From positions 3,968,001-4,032,000 of the forward strand of contig NZ_JBDFLX010000001.1 in the NCBI RefSeq assembly GCF_047237965.1: 64,000 bases of DNA, given 5' to 3'. The stretch's first letter is position 1, and the number at the start of each line of letters is the position of its first letter. Under the pieces are notes generated by a model. The model searched no databases. It worked only from the letters and a program-made list of their open reading frames with translations, and was not told the origin of the DNA. Of this stretch, positions 9,744 to 17,880 are shown piece by piece. The position numbers were made by a program, and so were the translations under genes. This DNA comes from Noviherbaspirillum_A sp047237965 (GTDB lineage: Bacteria; Pseudomonadota; Gammaproteobacteria; Burkholderiales; Burkholderiaceae_D).

Positions 9744-11561
9744 ATGAAAAATTGGAAGTCAGATCTTCTCGCTATCAAGAAGAAACTTGCTGCCCAAGTG
9801 CAGACGGCGTCCGCCACAACTAATAGCAAGACTACCCCACAGGTCTCGGCGGCTACTCCAACTAAGCTAGCTGAGCGCACAGTAACATCGGCGACGCCCT
9901 CGAGCGTGCTAGCTTCTACGTCTACGCGCACAAGCGTAGAAAAGCAAAAGGTGGGGAAGCATATCGCCCAAAGAACCCACTCGCACTCACCTACGTCCGG
10001 AAAAACACAAAACACAAACTCGACGTCCACGACGCAAAAATTCGCTAATTCGGTTCAGGCTGTGCATACAAAACAGCCAGTGTGTAAGAGCGGCCACCGC
10101 GACAAGATTTTAGTAAGCGCAGCATCAAAGTCGACTGTCGCCATAGAATCGCAATCACGCGGTACTTCAGCGCCTCCAGTTCCTGCTTCAATTAGGGCAC
10201 TTCGAAAGGTCTCCACTGAGCGGCAAAAACTTTTCAGAGAGGCAGCACATTGGGTTGGCAGTGGCGCGCAAACTCAGCTTTCTAGTACATCGGCGAACGC
10301 GCGTGCTATTGACGTAGTGATTGGTATTGACTTTGGTACCTCGTACACCAAGGCAGCGGTTGGTATGCTAGATAAGATCTATCCTGTCAACTGGTCAGGC
10401 GTTACAAATTGCCCAGAAGCTTTACTGCTACCGAGTGAGTACACTGCTCTTCCGGATGGAACAGTATTCCTGGGACAACGACCAGGCGCAGTCGAAGATG
10501 AGGTGAAATTAGACATCAAGCTGCCTTTTATTCACCCCCATGTTTCGATAAAGTCTGTAGCAACTGCTAGCGTGTTCTTAGCCCAAGTTTTGCGCTACGT
10601 CCGCGCCTGGGTGTACGAATTTCATAGAAAAAAAATTGGCGACGCGAAGATTCGTTGGCAATTGAATCTCGGCGCGCCTTGTAACGGTTTAGAAGATGCA
10701 CGTTTAACTACGGCATTCCGACGCCTAGGCAACACGGCATGGTTACTCAGCCAACGAGGAATAGAAGTTGGCATGGCGGATGCAGTTGAAATTGCAGCGG
10801 CATGGCAGAGCGGCACAACTGCTGTTGACTTGTTCGCCTTAGATGTGTTTCCTGAATTTGTGGCCCAGATGGCCGGTTACGTTCAATCATCGCAGCGCCA
10901 GCGAGGACTACACGCACTTGCAGACGTAGGTGGTGGGACTCTGGATGTGGTCACGTTCATTGTTCATCAAGTCGACCACGAGGACACATTCCCGTTTCTC
11001 GTTCCCGAAGTAAAAAGCTTAGGCACGCACATGCTTAACCAGAATCGCATCGTAGGGGCATCTTTGGATGCTGTCATTCGAATGCCTGATGAGCTGATGC
11101 CCGTACTAGACGCCACCGCATTTGCCGCCGCTACCTCAATTGACCCCAACCATGTGAAATCGAGGGACTATATCTTTTATATGCAGATTAGTCATGTCGT
11201 GAAGAATGTGCTGGCAGTGACCAAGGCAAGGCGCTATCGCCGGTCTGAGGCCTGGGGTTCGGGCCTCCGCACATTCTTAACGGGTGGAGGTGCTAACGCT
11301 GAGGGATATAGCGAAGCGATAAAAAGAGGTGGGCTTAACTGCGCTAGTCGTATTGACCTCATTCCGTTACCGCTACATCCAAGAATTGATGACTTTAACG
11401 GGAGCGTGCAGGACTACCAAAGGATTTCAGTAGCATGTGGGCTAGCACAAGACGCCTTCTCACTGGGACGCATTATTGCAGCGAAGGACGTTGAGGACGA
11501 CCGTGCTGTCGTTTCGCATACCCGCGAACGGTTGGATCGTGATGAGCTATATGCAAAATAA
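9744..11561 (+). CDS. Actin/Hsp70-like ATPase with long Ser/Thr-rich N-terminal tail
   Basis: The ATG at 9744 has GAGAGGG just upstream and lies two bases after the SNF2 stop; this gives 605 aa. Residues 1 to about 180 are low complexity, rich in Ser, Thr, Ala and Lys, and probably disordered. The rest has the marks of the actin/Hsp70 ATPase fold: IGIDFGTS near residue 195 (phosphate 1), ADVGGGTLDV near 394 (phosphate 2) and TGGGAN near 514 (adenosine site). No Hsp70 substrate-binding domain follows, so it is closer to ParM/StbA or the compact Hsp70-like ATPases of bacterial conflict systems. Tight coupling to two helicases suggests an energy-dependent assembly or sensing role. That is inference. 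Confidence 0.85.
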   Translation: MKNWKSDLLAIKKKLAAQVQTASATTNSKTTPQVSAATPTKLAERTVTSATPSSVLASTSTRTSVEKQKVGKHIAQRTHSHSPTSGKTQNTNSTSTTQKFANSVQAVHTKQPVCKSGHRDKILVSAASKSTVAIESQSRGTSAPPVPASIRALRKVSTERQKLFREAAHWVGSGAQTQLSSTSANARAIDVVIGIDFGTSYTKAAVGMLDKIYPVNWSGVTNCPEALLLPSEYTALPDGTVFLGQRPGAVEDEVKLDIKLPFIHPHVSIKSVATASVFLAQVLRYVRAWVYEFHRKKIGDAKIRWQLNLGAPCNGLEDARLTTAFRRLGNTAWLLSQRGIEVGMADAVEIAAAWQSGTTAVDLFALDVFPEFVAQMAGYVQSSQRQRGLHALADVGGGTLDVVTFIVHQVDHEDTFPFLVPEVKSLGTHMLNQNRIVGASLDAVIRMPDELMPVLDATAFAAATSIDPNHVKSRDYIFYMQISHVVKNVLAVTKARRYRRSEAWGSGLRTFLTGGGANAEGYSEAIKRGGLNCASRIDLIPLPLHPRIDDFNGSVQDYQRISVACGLAQDAFSLGRIIAAKDVEDDRAVVSHTRERLDRDELYAK

Positions 11562-11608
11562 ATTGCATTTAAGCCAATGCACATAAAAGTTGATAAGCTA
11601 ATAAGAAA

Positions 11609-12496
11609 ATGTTGGATCAGATTGAAGCAGCAATGTCCTTGTGGGATAGGTTCAAGAAATGGCGCCAATCAAGCCACGAGATCGATCAGGAATTGATTAC
11701 TGTCCGGTTCTCTCGTGTTTTTGAGGCTCACGGCGTTCATCGAAATCAAATTCCCCGTTTTTTTGGACATGATTTGAAATTGGAGGATGTCCAGAGCGAT
11801 GTCTCGCTCCTGCTGAAACTCGATGAGCGCCATCTTGAGAAAGTTTGTGAGCTATTTTCTGTCCGTCGGGAGTGGTTAGATGGTGCGGATAAGCAAGTGC
11901 ATCCAACGCACAGCTTTTATAAGCATCCAAGCGACTTTGTTTCTTTTATCAAAAATCTACAGGCCGCAAATCCAAATGGGGAGCTAAGCGGCGTTGTAAT
12001 CTCTCCTTCTGATAGCGGTGGGAAGGGTGCAGCCCTCCTAGTTTTAGAAGAAAGGATCGGATGGGTAGGACAGAAGCCCATCTTTCGCTATCACCTGTGT
12101 GATGAATGGCCGTTCTCATATTGGAAGGCACGTGCTTACTTGACGGCGTGTATTGCTATCGCATGGAAAAATGCGGTCTATATCCGAGGGATCAAAGCCA
12201 GTAGCAAAGAAATCGCCTTATTGGCTAGAGGGGAAATTCTTATGGGGTGGGAAGGCGAGGGGTTCAGCGCGATTGGATACCGTCAATGGGATCCGGAAGA
12301 CATGGCCTTGTTGCCAGACAAGTTCCTCTTAGGCATTGATCCGGAACGCGGTAACTTCGGAACTCGATCTGGGCTGAAGCTTTGGCTGCAGCTACATGAG
12401 GACGGCTTTATGGACACAGGGTTGTCCATGTACAAGCAAGAGGAGGTTCGGAAGCTCTTTCAGATTGAATTGGCAAAGATCCAGGAAAAGGATTAA
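11609..12496 (+). CDS. Cassette-associated protein with HTH-like N-terminus, 295 aa
   Basis: The frame starts at ATG 11609; a second in-frame ATG at 11633 is possible, and neither has a strong ribosome-binding site. Residues about 30-90 (FEAHGVHRNQIPRFF... and LFSVRREWLDG) look like a helix-turn-helix-like module of the type seen in some XRE-related proteins. The remainder is alpha/beta with no catalytic motif that I can see. It is the last gene of the plus-strand cassette, 47 bases after the ATPase gene. A regulatory or target-recognition role is plausible but unproven. Confidence 0.65.
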   Translation: MLDQIEAAMSLWDRFKKWRQSSHEIDQELITVRFSRVFEAHGVHRNQIPRFFGHDLKLEDVQSDVSLLLKLDERHLEKVCELFSVRREWLDGADKQVHPTHSFYKHPSDFVSFIKNLQAANPNGELSGVVISPSDSGGKGAALLVLEERIGWVGQKPIFRYHLCDEWPFSYWKARAYLTACIAIAWKNAVYIRGIKASSKEIALLARGEILMGWEGEGFSAIGYRQWDPEDMALLPDKFLLGIDPERGNFGTRSGLKLWLQLHEDGFMDTGLSMYKQEEVRKLFQIELAKIQEKD

Positions 12497-12505
12497 AAAC
12501 GCTGG

Positions 12506-12530
12506 TTGGCTTACTTTGTTCCTTAGCCAA
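12506..12530 (+). terminator. Weak hairpin after the helicase cassette
   Basis: TTGGCT (12506-12511) and AGCCAA (12525-12530) can pair around a 13-base loop, ten bases after the stop of the last cassette gene. There is no T-run, so intrinsic termination is doubtful. It lies between convergent genes, where a transcription stop would be expected. Confidence 0.25.
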
Positions 12531-12635
12531 TACTCGCTGCTGTGGCGGTCGAGCCGCGAAGGCAATTGAAAAATCTAGGAAAGGGAGGTCATCACTGTTA
12601 ACGACTGAACTGCAGCCAAATAGACATTGCTTTTT

Positions 12636-14567
12636 TCAATTAGTTGAAATCCGCTGCCGAATAAAATCAAGATATGGATTTTCTTTCGTGAAAAAAATCA
12701 ACAAGTTCTTTCGGGCCCTCGTTATGCTGGTGTAAACCATTTCTTCATTCTCGCTGTGCGAAGGAATGTAGATAATGGTGGAAGCTTCCATCCCCTTGAA
12801 GCTGTGAATGGTAGCTAATTTCATGAGGCCACTATTCATTTGAAAACTAAATTTCTTGCTGCTTCGGATTGTTTCTAGATCTCTGCGAATATGATCTGGT
12901 TTTGCGCCTTTACGGCTTGTAATTGTCTGAAACTGTTCTTCCGTCTCAAATGTCGTTTGGGTTTTATCGGTTCTTAAATCTCGTATAAGTTTGTCCAGTC
13001 TTCTGAGTAATTCAATGCTGGAAGAAACAACGCATATATCATTCGGGTGTATTTTTTCACGGCTAATAAATTCAACCATCGAGTCGAAAATTTTTCGCGA
13101 TTTATCGACCTCCTCCGTAGAAGCAAGCTGAATTCCCTGCAGTACCTCCAATGACAAGGCTCCCTGCTGCTGTCCCACCTCGGCCAGATCAACATCACAT
13201 TTTTTCGCAATGTACGCTTCTTGAAAATCTCTTCCTAGACGAGTGATAAGCGAGTCGTCTTTTGCTCTGTAGGATTTTTTTAATCGTACCCATTCACCAA
13301 ATCCCCGAACAAGAGCTGAATCCCTCTTCGTAAGGTTCCTAGAGTAGATATTTTGGCTATCATCTCCAAAAAGGACCATTTCACCTTCGGGTTCTAAGAA
13401 GTACTTCCTTATAATCTTGATCCACTCAGGCTGATAGTCCTGAATTTCGTCAATCAGAATCGTCTTGTATCTGTATATAAGCGGCTCGCATCCGTCAAAT
13501 AGCTTTTCATTTGAATAAAATTTGTCCATGTAATCATGCGCTAATCTCCAGTCGTCAGGAATTTCGAATTCCAGGCCACACCGGTTTGCTTCCTGAGTAA
13601 TGAAGGCATGGTAGTTGGAAATTACAAAAAAGCCCCAAGAGAAATCGTCTCTTACGGCGTTTATCTTGTCATGAATATGATTTCGTAACGTTTTGTTATA
13701 GGTGAGTATTAGTACCCTATCTTCATGGCGTTTATGCGCATTAACAGCTCTCTGTGCGAGAACTGTCGTTTTCCCTGATCCCGCAACCCCCTTTATTTTC
13801 TGAAATCCCGGCTTGCTCGCTATCAGCTTGACTTGTGAATTGTCGTATTTGAGTTCCAGGCCTTGAGCTGCAACATGATAAGGTGGGCTCAAGTATCTCC
13901 TGAATTCCTCGTATATTTCATCATCAAACAAGGGATGTGGCTCTTTCAATGCTTTGAACAACTTGCCTATATTTCCTTCGTGGATAGATATGCCTTTGTC
14001 CCGGTTTAATTGTCTAATTTTCGTCTCAAGGTAATCCATCTTCTTGAGATATGTGTTGTGATCTATTTTTCTATTCTTGAAATCAAAGTTTAATGCATTT
14101 GTGTTTTCACGGAGAGACGCTTCTGGGGTGGAAAAGATGGTTTCTATGTCGTGTTTGTCGGAATTATGAAAGTAGACAAACGCCTTTATCGTGCCAAAAA
14201 AGCCCCGGTTTAAGACATGCTTCTCTGCTAGGCCGTTTATGTGTAAATCGAAGAGATTCTTTTTGTAACCAAAGACCTGCTGGAACGGTGAACGTAATTT
14301 ATTTCCGCCACGATTCTCATGCCACGTGTTGTTCTCATCGATGTGGTAACTCTGCAGACTCCAGTCTTTGACTTCAATGATAGCGGCCCCGTGCCCCTTT
14401 TTTACTACGATAATGTCAGGTAAGTCGCCGTTAAGCATAGGCTGGTAATACACCTCGAAGTCATCGTTAAGATTGACTGTCAGCGTGTGCAAAAGGTAGA
14501 GCTCACCACTTGTAGGCTTCACTTTAAGCCGGTGGATATTTTCAAATGCAGGAAATACCTTAGCCAT
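12636..14567 (-). CDS. NERD-domain nuclease fused to UvrD-like helicase, 643 aa
   Basis: Residues 20-70 form a NERD nuclease-related domain: GELYLL, FEVYYQP, LNGDLPD and EVKDW, supplying the acidic residues and Lys of a PD-(D/E)xK site (D51, E65, K67). A UvrD/Rep-type helicase follows, with GVAGSGKTT near residue 260, LILTYNKTL, ILIDEIQDYQPEW near 372, FGDDSQNIY, TIHSFKGMEA and TSITRARKNL near 620. This architecture is common in defence islands. The gene is notably AT-rich even for the island, which suggests a separate acquisition. It converges on the four-gene cassette and may be an independent defence gene or an added effector. Confidence 0.88.
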   Translation of the reverse strand: MAKVFPAFENIHRLKVKPTSGELYLLHTLTVNLNDDFEVYYQPMLNGDLPDIIVVKKGHGAAIIEVKDWSLQSYHIDENNTWHENRGGNKLRSPFQQVFGYKKNLFDLHINGLAEKHVLNRGFFGTIKAFVYFHNSDKHDIETIFSTPEASLRENTNALNFDFKNRKIDHNTYLKKMDYLETKIRQLNRDKGISIHEGNIGKLFKALKEPHPLFDDEIYEEFRRYLSPPYHVAAQGLELKYDNSQVKLIASKPGFQKIKGVAGSGKTTVLAQRAVNAHKRHEDRVLILTYNKTLRNHIHDKINAVRDDFSWGFFVISNYHAFITQEANRCGLEFEIPDDWRLAHDYMDKFYSNEKLFDGCEPLIYRYKTILIDEIQDYQPEWIKIIRKYFLEPEGEMVLFGDDSQNIYSRNLTKRDSALVRGFGEWVRLKKSYRAKDDSLITRLGRDFQEAYIAKKCDVDLAEVGQQQGALSLEVLQGIQLASTEEVDKSRKIFDSMVEFISREKIHPNDICVVSSSIELLRRLDKLIRDLRTDKTQTTFETEEQFQTITSRKGAKPDHIRRDLETIRSSKKFSFQMNSGLMKLATIHSFKGMEASTIIYIPSHSENEEMVYTSITRARKNLLIFFTKENPYLDFIRQRISTN

Positions 14568-14849
14568 TTTGTATGTGAGTCTTTTTGGTAGTCATTGAAA
14601 GGCATGGGTTCTTCAGCCGGATAAGGCGTTGGCCAGGTTCCCCTAGACAGTAGTGTTTTTCTGGGTTACGAGCTACTTTGCTTGAATTGTTGAAGTAGGC
14701 GCGTAGACCTGATTCGTTCAGATGCAATGTTCAGGCAGCGAACTGTCAGGCGATAACTAGGTACCATCGCTCAGTTTGAACGATTCAACGTCTCCCGTTG
14801 TTAATTTTTCGTAAAGTTCAGCCATCTCCTCACGAGCGCGGTACACAAT

Positions 14850-15125
14850 TCAAGCTTTATTCAGCATCTGTGTATCTGATTCGCAAAGAAAGAATCCCGA
14901 GTCTTCGAAAGCGAGGTGTAGGACGTGGCAGCTACAACCCCATCGTTCGTACTGAATTCCTGTAACGATGCCGTCTATAAGAAATCGTCTGGGGGAGCGA
15001 GCATGCATCAACACCACGACTTCACTTCCCACATCAATATCTTTTCGATCGCACCGAGCTACATATGACTTGCCATAGATGGTAAATTTCACGAGAGCAA
15101 TACGAGCCAGCGGCATTCTAGACAT
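14850..15125 (-). CDS. Hypothetical protein, 91 aa
   Basis: Two ATGs lie at 15131 and 15125; GAAGGA is six bases before the second, so 15125 is preferred. The short protein seems to be mostly beta strands (ALVKFTIYGKSYVARC, GSEVVVLMHA, FLIDGIVTGI), like a small SH3/OB-type barrel. It has several cysteines but no clear metal-binding set. I recognise no family. About 280 bases between it and the NERD-helicase gene hold nothing that I can identify. Confidence 0.55.
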   Translation of the reverse strand: MSRMPLARIALVKFTIYGKSYVARCDRKDIDVGSEVVVLMHARSPRRFLIDGIVTGIQYERWGCSCHVLHLAFEDSGFFLCESDTQMLNKA

Positions 15126-15228
15126 GCTCATTCCTTCTTTCTCTGTTGTTAATTTAACTTAGAAATCGGTCGAATCAGCCTTTGCGATACGTTAGAAGCT
15201 TGTATTGAACTTCCATGTCTCACTGTAA

Positions 15229-15498
15229 TTAGTTGCGATTGATTCGGTTGTAGCGGATTCCAACTGTAACGATCTGACCATCGGCGACGACCGCATAGCT
15301 GTCGAGGTGCTCGCTCAACTTGCTGAAAAGCGCTCCTGCGTAGCTCGCGACACGCTTTTTTGAGCGTCGGTCGAAATAGAGTATCTCGGCGCCCGCATGA
15401 TCGTGCTCTCGTTGACCAAACTGGAGAAGCAAGTCCACCACGATGGGAGGAATTCCGCGTTGCTGGGCGCGAGTAGCCGCATGAGACGTCGCTTTCAT
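15229..15498 (-). CDS. DUF4258-like small protein, 89 aa (toxin-like partner)
   Basis: The protein begins with TSHAATRAQQRGIP and continues with LLLQFG, GAEILYFDRRS and DGQIVTVGIRY. This matches the general pattern of DUF4258-like proteins, small basic proteins often found in toxin-antitoxin-like pairs. Its start overlaps the stop of the upstream gene by four bases (ATGA), so the pair is translationally coupled. By analogy it would be the toxin and the longer upstream protein its regulator. No biochemical role can be read from the sequence. Confidence 0.65.
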   Translation of the reverse strand: MKATSHAATRAQQRGIPPIVVDLLLQFGQREHDHAGAEILYFDRRSKKRVASYAGALFSKLSEHLDSYAVVADGQIVTVGIRYNRINRN

Positions 15499-16271
15499 TT
15501 CTCCTCTCCTTCCTTCATTACCTTCTCGGCTGCGCCCAAGACCATTTCTTTAAGAAGGACGTTTGGTGAAACCCCACGTTCTTCCGCCTTTCGATGAATC
15601 TGCTCGATAAGATCCTGCGGAATTTCGACATTCCATTCCGGCGGACGATGCATGACAAAAGTTTTGCTCTCTCTTGTTTGAACAAACCCTTTGCGACCGA
15701 CTAGCCAGCGGCGCGCCTCTTCAACACTGACGAGGGACCGCTTTCCGACTTGCTCCGTCTTTAGAGGATCAGCCAACTTTGGATTAGCAGCATTGCGTAC
15801 ACTGCGCTCGTCCATATTTGCTAAAAGAGCAACCTCGGCGAGCGTTAAATACCCTCCGTCACCTTTTCCCAGGCCGTATACGTCGACACCGTAATCAGTA
15901 TGACGATCTCCGCCATCGAGCACAGTTCGCGCCACCGCGCTTTGCACCGCATACATTGCAAGACAAGGCAGTGAGGTGTTGCAGGCGTCCAAGTAGATTT
16001 TCATGGGCGGAGTATCTATGGAACGAAAGAACATCTCGATTCGTGCATGAGGCCCATTAATGATGCTCTGGGGCCCTAGGTCGCCGGTCGGGATACCTCT
16101 TATCCCGTAGTCATACATCTCACTTACGGCCTTCCATATTGTCGAGTCCTTGAAATCCTGAGGCTCTATCCATTCCGTGTTATCGGTGCCGAGCAAACTC
16201 TCGATTTCTTTTCCGAATACTGTCAAGAACTTGAACAGTTCGTCCTGCATTTGCGGCTTCGAGAAGTTCAT
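15495..16271 (-). CDS. DNA-binding regulator with excisionase-like HTH, 258 aa (antitoxin-like)
   Basis: The ATG at 16271 is preceded by AGGAGCAAGGT, a far better site than the upstream in-frame ATGs. The middle of the protein (YLTLAEVALLANMDERSVRN...VSVEEARRWLVGR) reads as a MerR/excisionase-type helix-turn-helix. The C-terminus (EWNVEIPQDLIEQIHRKAEERGVSPNVLLKEMV) looks like a ribbon-helix-helix-type segment. It overlaps the DUF4258-like gene by four bases. An inverted repeat upstream is a candidate autoregulatory operator. The arrangement suggests a toxin-antitoxin-like pair. Confidence 0.65.
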   Translation of the reverse strand: MNFSKPQMQDELFKFLTVFGKEIESLLGTDNTEWIEPQDFKDSTIWKAVSEMYDYGIRGIPTGDLGPQSIINGPHARIEMFFRSIDTPPMKIYLDACNTSLPCLAMYAVQSAVARTVLDGGDRHTDYGVDVYGLGKGDGGYLTLAEVALLANMDERSVRNAANPKLADPLKTEQVGKRSLVSVEEARRWLVGRKGFVQTRESKTFVMHRPPEWNVEIPQDLIEQIHRKAEERGVSPNVLLKEMVLGAAEKVMKEGEEK

Positions 16272-16290
16272 ACCTTGCTCCTGTGATTGA

Positions 16291-16347
16291 TGTGATGTCG
16301 TGACTATCATATGACATCCGGCCATGCATGTAAAGCATTACATCACA
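16291..16347. promoter_or_regulatory. Candidate operator upstream of the regulator/DUF4258 pair
   Basis: TGTGATGT (16291-16298) and ACATCACA (16340-16347) are perfect inverted 8-mers. Nested inside are GATGTC (16294-16299) and GACATC (16313-16318). They lie 20-76 bases upstream of the regulator start, in the AT-rich gap to the divergent membrane-protein gene. A dimeric HTH regulator could bind here and repress its own operon, and perhaps also the gene at 16,522. Confidence 0.4.
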
Positions 16348-16521
16348 AATATCATATTGGCGTGGCTGTTGTTCGCGTGGTAGCAGGATTTATAGATGGT
16401 ACGGTGATAGAACCCTATATTTTTTGCCAACTGACTGTCATATTGCATAATTGCCATCGTGATATAATTGTTGTAATTTTGATCACCATTCTTTGTCGCA
16501 AAATTTGAAGCGAACCCTCCT

Positions 16522-17022
16522 ATGCCACTTCCTCTTGCTCCTGTCATTGCGGCCCTCTGCGCGGGCGGCTCGCTGGTCCCACACGCAGCCGGCGGTTTCA
16601 TTGTTACGGCAGCTAGCGGGTATGTTGCCGGTACTTACCTAAGCACTACGGCAATTATCTCGATTCTGACGATTGCCACTGCCAGTGCCGGGGGCATCGC
16701 TGCCGCGCTTACAGGCGGCGCGGCAGCGCTATGGGGTTCAGCGGGCCTATTCGGCACGACGATTGGAGCGACCGGAATCAAAGGCATGCTTATGTCGGCG
16801 GGCTTGATTTCCTCCACGCCAGTTTGGATTCCAGCCGCGGCGGGCGGGGCACTTGTTACGGGAATTGGCGGTACTGGTTATCTTCTGTACCACATCAACA
16901 GATTAAAAAAGAAGGGAGAAGGTCTTATGCCGGGGCAGGAGGCGCAGTTTACGGAAAGGGACGCTAAGCTCGTTGAGAAAATCTTATTAGCCTTGCATAA
17001 GAGAGGCAGTCTTCCTGAGTAA
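16522..17022 (+). CDS. Gly/Ala-rich membrane protein, 166 aa
   Basis: The first 120 residues are almost entirely hydrophobic and rich in Gly, Ala, Ser and Thr. About four membrane-spanning segments can be drawn, for example GYVAGTYLSTTAIISILTIA and GALVTGIGGTGYLLYHI. A charged cytoplasm-like tail with a predicted helix (FTERDAKLVEKILLALHKR) ends the protein. Such small Gly-rich membrane proteins occur as holin-like or membrane-damaging effectors, but nothing here proves that. It is divergent from the antitoxin-like regulator and shares its 250-base AT-rich promoter gap. An island repeat begins 22 bases after its stop. Confidence 0.6.
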   Translation: MPLPLAPVIAALCAGGSLVPHAAGGFIVTAASGYVAGTYLSTTAIISILTIATASAGGIAAALTGGAAALWGSAGLFGTTIGATGIKGMLMSAGLISSTPVWIPAAAGGALVTGIGGTGYLLYHINRLKKKGEGLMPGQEAQFTERDAKLVEKILLALHKRGSLPE

Positions 17023-17043
17023 CGTGATCAGGATTTAGAGCAC

Positions 17044-17078
17044 TGCTGTAATTTTGCGATATATACCCCCCTACAGCA
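17044..17078 (+). repeat. Island palindromic repeat, copy 2
   Basis: TGCTGTA (17044-17050) and TACAGCA (17072-17078) are perfect inverted arms flanking the shared core TTTTGCGATATATA plus a C-run. The copy lies between the membrane-protein gene and the decayed GIY-YIG fragment. Confidence 0.65.
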
Positions 17079-17101
17079 TATGTACAACTTTCGGGGAAGG
17101 C

Positions 17102-17226
17102 GTGAAGCCTTATCTCGTAGAATCGGCACCGCTCATGCGCTGAATCTATCGGCTACGTTGAACTTACCAACGCGATATCTGCGCCGTACTCAAGCATGGT
17201 CCGAGTCGAGGGCTTGGCGGCATCGA
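17102..17226 (+). pseudogene. Decayed fragment of a LEM-3-like GIY-YIG gene
   Basis: This stretch aligns by eye with about 24,476-24,600 of the intact GIY-YIG gene in the same window, with most bases identical; examples are GAATCGGCA, GCATGGTCCGAGTCGAG and CTTGGCGGCATCG. At least two single-base deletions break the frame. Homology stops abruptly at 17,226, where IS5 transposase sequence begins. The island therefore once carried a second relative of that gene, cut off by the IS element or a later deletion. Confidence 0.75.
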
Positions 17227-17785
17227 TCCGTCACTTCCATCGCCCGGCTCTCCAGCGTGGCGCCATCGATGCCCAGATGGACCTTGCGTCATTGGCGCCG
17301 GTATTCAGTACCGTACTTCCTGGTCTTCCATCCCCTTCGTCGAGCATCTTGATACCGGAGCTATCGACAAGTAGATGCAAACCCGTTGTGGTTGGTACGA
17401 CTTCAATGGCGACCTGCAAGGTGTTTTGCCGTCGGCTCACAGTGCTGTAGTCCGGCACCTGCCAGTCCAGGCCTGCCAACTGCAGCAAGCTCTGCGCCAC
17501 CCCCATGGTCTGACGCAACGGCAAATTGAACAGGCATTTGATGGTCAGGCAGAACTGAATGGCTTCGTCACTAAAGCACGGACTCCGTTCTCGCTTGCCG
17601 GTGGCCCGGCCGTGCCAATTCATTGTAGGGTCGAGCCAGATAAGCAGCGAGCCGCGCGCCTTCAGCCCCGCGTTATACGCCTTCCAGTTCGTGGTGCAGT
17701 ACTTCTGAAGATCGGGTTTCATGTGCCTAGGCTACATGAGCCCTCAATGTCGTGTCGCCTCGCCGATTTATGCAACAAATCCCTG
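17227..17785 (-). mobile_element. IS5-family transposase remnant
   Basis: The minus strand encodes the N-terminal part of an IS5-type transposase: NWKAYNAGLKARGSLLIWLDPTMNW at the start (17,722), then LPLRQTMGVAQSLLQLAGLDW, DYSTVSRR and HLLVDSSGIKML. A frameshift follows DSSGIKMLDEG, and in the restored frame a stop replaces the expected Trp before RKVHLGID. The 3' half and one end are missing. The remaining terminal inverted repeat is probably the sequence containing TTTGTTGCATAAATC (read on the minus strand), ending at 17,785. The element cannot transpose by itself. Confidence 0.85.
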
Positions 17786-17880
17786 TAGCATTAAAAATAA
17801 TGATTGGTGATATTGCAATTTATCTTTGGTGTGGATAGTGTAGGTATTTTGGTTGGCTAGCTAAGACAAGAAAAGAATTT

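Noticed and set aside
17375..17788. Plus-strand frame of 137 codons over the IS5 remnant
   Set aside because: It is the antisense shadow of the transposase fragment, whose minus-strand translation is clearly recognisable.
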